Assembly: GCA_020719045.1 (NCBI GenBank)
Contig: DYQY01000012.1
Coordinates: 31,352-44,601 of the forward strand
Origin: Candidatus Termititenax sp.
GTDB lineage: Bacteria > Margulisbacteria > Riflemargulisbacteria > GWF2-35-9 > DYQY01
Length of the DNA stretch: 13,250 nucleotides
Direction of reading: 5' to 3'
Shown: positions 12,344 through 13,250 of the stretch, piece by piece
Layout of the letters: every line of letters begins with the position of its first letter
How positions within the stretch are numbered: the stretch's first letter is position 1
Made by a program: the position numbers and the translations under genes
The notes under the pieces: generated by a model
What the model was told of the DNA's origin: nothing
The model's input: only the letters and a program-made list of their open reading frames with translations
Databases searched by the model: none

Positions 12344-13107
12344 ATCAAATATATAATTATTTTGAATTTAATACTGTAAAAAGAAACCCAAGGTCAGTAA
12401 TGGTGGAGTATCTGCAGTATGAAATATTGGATTCGATGTTTAAGTTTGACAAAGCTAAGCACCTTAGCTTCATAGGTGGAACTGCTGTTAGAATCGTGGC
12501 TGGGAGTAATAGATTCTCTGAAGATTTAGATTTTGACAATTTTGGTCTAACATATTTTGAATTCGAAAGTTTATTAAATGATGTGCTAAGAGATATGAAA
12601 TTAAAAGGATTTGAGATTGAGTATAAGTTTGTAGAGAAAGGTGCTTGGCATTGTTATATTAAGTTCCCTGAGATTTTATATAAATTTGGACTTTCAAGCA
12701 ATGATAAAGAAAGAATTTTAATAAGGATAGATATGCAGGAAAAGACTAAGCTGTATGAGCCTTCGATTATTATCCTCAACAAGTTTGGTATATTTAGAAA
12801 GATATTATCAGCATCATTTGAAGTGTTGCTTTCTCAAAAATTGATCACAATTTTACAAAGAAAAAGAGAAAAGGGTAGGGATTTATACGATGTTTCATAT
12901 TTATATGGATTAACCAAAGTAAATGAAGCTTATATTCATAATTATTTAAATATTACGATGGAAAAATTTTATGAAAAATTGAAATTGAGGATAAATGAAA
13001 TTGATTTAAAGGAATTAGCAAAAGATGTTGAGCCATTTTTAATCAATCCAGCTGAAGTAGATAGAGTTCTTTTTTTTAGAGAATTTTTAGAAAGCTTCCT
13101 CAAGTAG
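12331..13107 (+). CDS. abiEii: AbiEii-family nucleotidyltransferase toxin
   Basis: A 258-aa protein of the AbiEii/AbiGii (DUF1814) nucleotidyltransferase family. Motifs: G49-G50-T51-A-V-R, then R-F-S-E-D65-L-D67-F-D (metal ligands), a third carboxylate in R-I-D134-M-Q, and the late motif K170-L-I-T-I-L-Q-R177 followed by G-R183-D184-L-Y-D187. All expected catalytic residues are present, so the toxin should be active. Family members modify tRNA or other nucleic-acid substrates and cause growth arrest, giving phage resistance by abortive infection. The ATG overlaps the end of abiEi, so translation is coupled. Length is close to that of short AbiEii proteins (250-300 aa). Confidence 0.9.
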   Translation: MLTIDQIYNYFEFNTVKRNPRSVMVEYLQYEILDSMFKFDKAKHLSFIGGTAVRIVAGSNRFSEDLDFDNFGLTYFEFESLLNDVLRDMKLKGFEIEYKFVEKGAWHCYIKFPEILYKFGLSSNDKERILIRIDMQEKTKLYEPSIIILNKFGIFRKILSASFEVLLSQKLITILQRKREKGRDLYDVSYLYGLTKVNEAYIHNYLNITMEKFYEKLKLRINEIDLKELAKDVEPFLINPAEVDRVLFFREFLESFLK

Positions 13108-13132
13108 AAGAGAAAATAGTGATTTGACTTTG

Positions 13133-13149
13133 TACCAATAAGTTTGGTA
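13133..13149. terminator. small hairpin between convergent genes
   Basis: TACCAA (13133-13138) and TTGGTA (13144-13149) form a 6-bp stem with a 5-nt loop, followed by TTTAAGCTTTCC. It is weak as an intrinsic terminator but lies between abiEii and a possible convergent minus-strand frame. Confidence 0.35.
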
Positions 13150-13150
13150 T

Positions 13151-13250
13151 TTAAGCTTTCCTGTCTCTGAACATCAAAAACATCATTATTATTTCATTCA
13201 ACGTTAGAACATAATTTTGCCATATATTTAAGCGGGAATTTGTTATCTGT
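13151..13250 (-). CDS. possible C-terminal end of an unknown gene entering from the right edge
   Basis: The minus strand is open from the window edge (first full codon at 13249) for 32 codons to the TAA at 13153-13151. The end reads L-N-E-I-I-M-M-F-L-M-F-R-D-R-K-A. It is too short to identify, and such an open stretch can occur by chance; the convergent position and protein-like residues make it worth recording. Confidence 0.3.
   Translation of the reverse strand, partial: QITNSRLNIWQNYVLTLNEIIMMFLMFRDRKA

Noticed and set aside
12357-12539. Minus-strand open frame inside abiEii
   Set aside because: It is opposite the conserved catalytic motif region of the toxin, so it is a shadow.

Overview
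The window is AT-rich with standard bacterial coding (TGA is used as a stop). It comes from a diderm (outer-membrane) bacterium: it encodes an LptC/OstA-like lipopolysaccharide-transport protein, a predicted outer-membrane beta-barrel and a complete ExbB-ExbD-TonB energy-transducing set. The phylum cannot be fixed from this sequence alone. Gene starts are mixed: some genes have good Shine-Dalgarno sites, while three have a -10 box ending exactly 6 nt before the ATG, as expected for leaderless mRNAs.

Layout. Positions 1-507 are the 3' end of a TldE/PmbA-type protease-family gene. Positions 508-836 are non-coding, with palindromic repeats. Positions 837-2121 (minus strand) hold a two-gene unit: an unknown 156-aa protein followed by a nucleotidyltransferase-fold protein that seems to have lost its true C-terminus through a 1-nt frameshift. 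Its 5' end lies in an array of 7-bp and then 8-bp tandem units (2091-2216). Positions 2446-3793 are a three-gene hipB-hipS-hipT toxin-antitoxin operon with two palindromic operators. Positions 3794-4156 hold a frameshifted minus-strand gene remnant and another palindromic element. Positions 4157-5296 encode the LptC/OstA-like protein. Positions 5394-11707 are a run of six plus-strand genes: a MerR-DegV fusion regulator, a secreted TPR protein, a beta-barrel protein with a TonB-box-like N-terminus, ExbB, ExbD and TonB. Positions 11744-13107 are an AbiEi/AbiEii type IV toxin-antitoxin pair. The end carries a possible convergent gene fragment on the minus strand.

How the genes may work together. 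The TPR protein, barrel, ExbB, ExbD and TonB look like one envelope machine. ExbB/ExbD would convert proton-motive force, TonB would span the periplasm, and the barrel, which carries a TonB-box-like segment just after its signal peptide but no visible plug domain, would be the client, with the TPR protein as periplasmic partner. The first gene of this run fuses a MerR DNA-binding domain to a diverged DegV fatty-acid-binding fold. This suggests (inference) that the run is controlled by a lipid or fatty-acid signal. The accessory part holds two recognisable toxin-antitoxin or defence modules (HipBST, AbiE) and one unrecognised nucleotidyltransferase pair, set among interspersed palindromic elements and decayed gene pieces. 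This is a typical genomic-plasticity setting.
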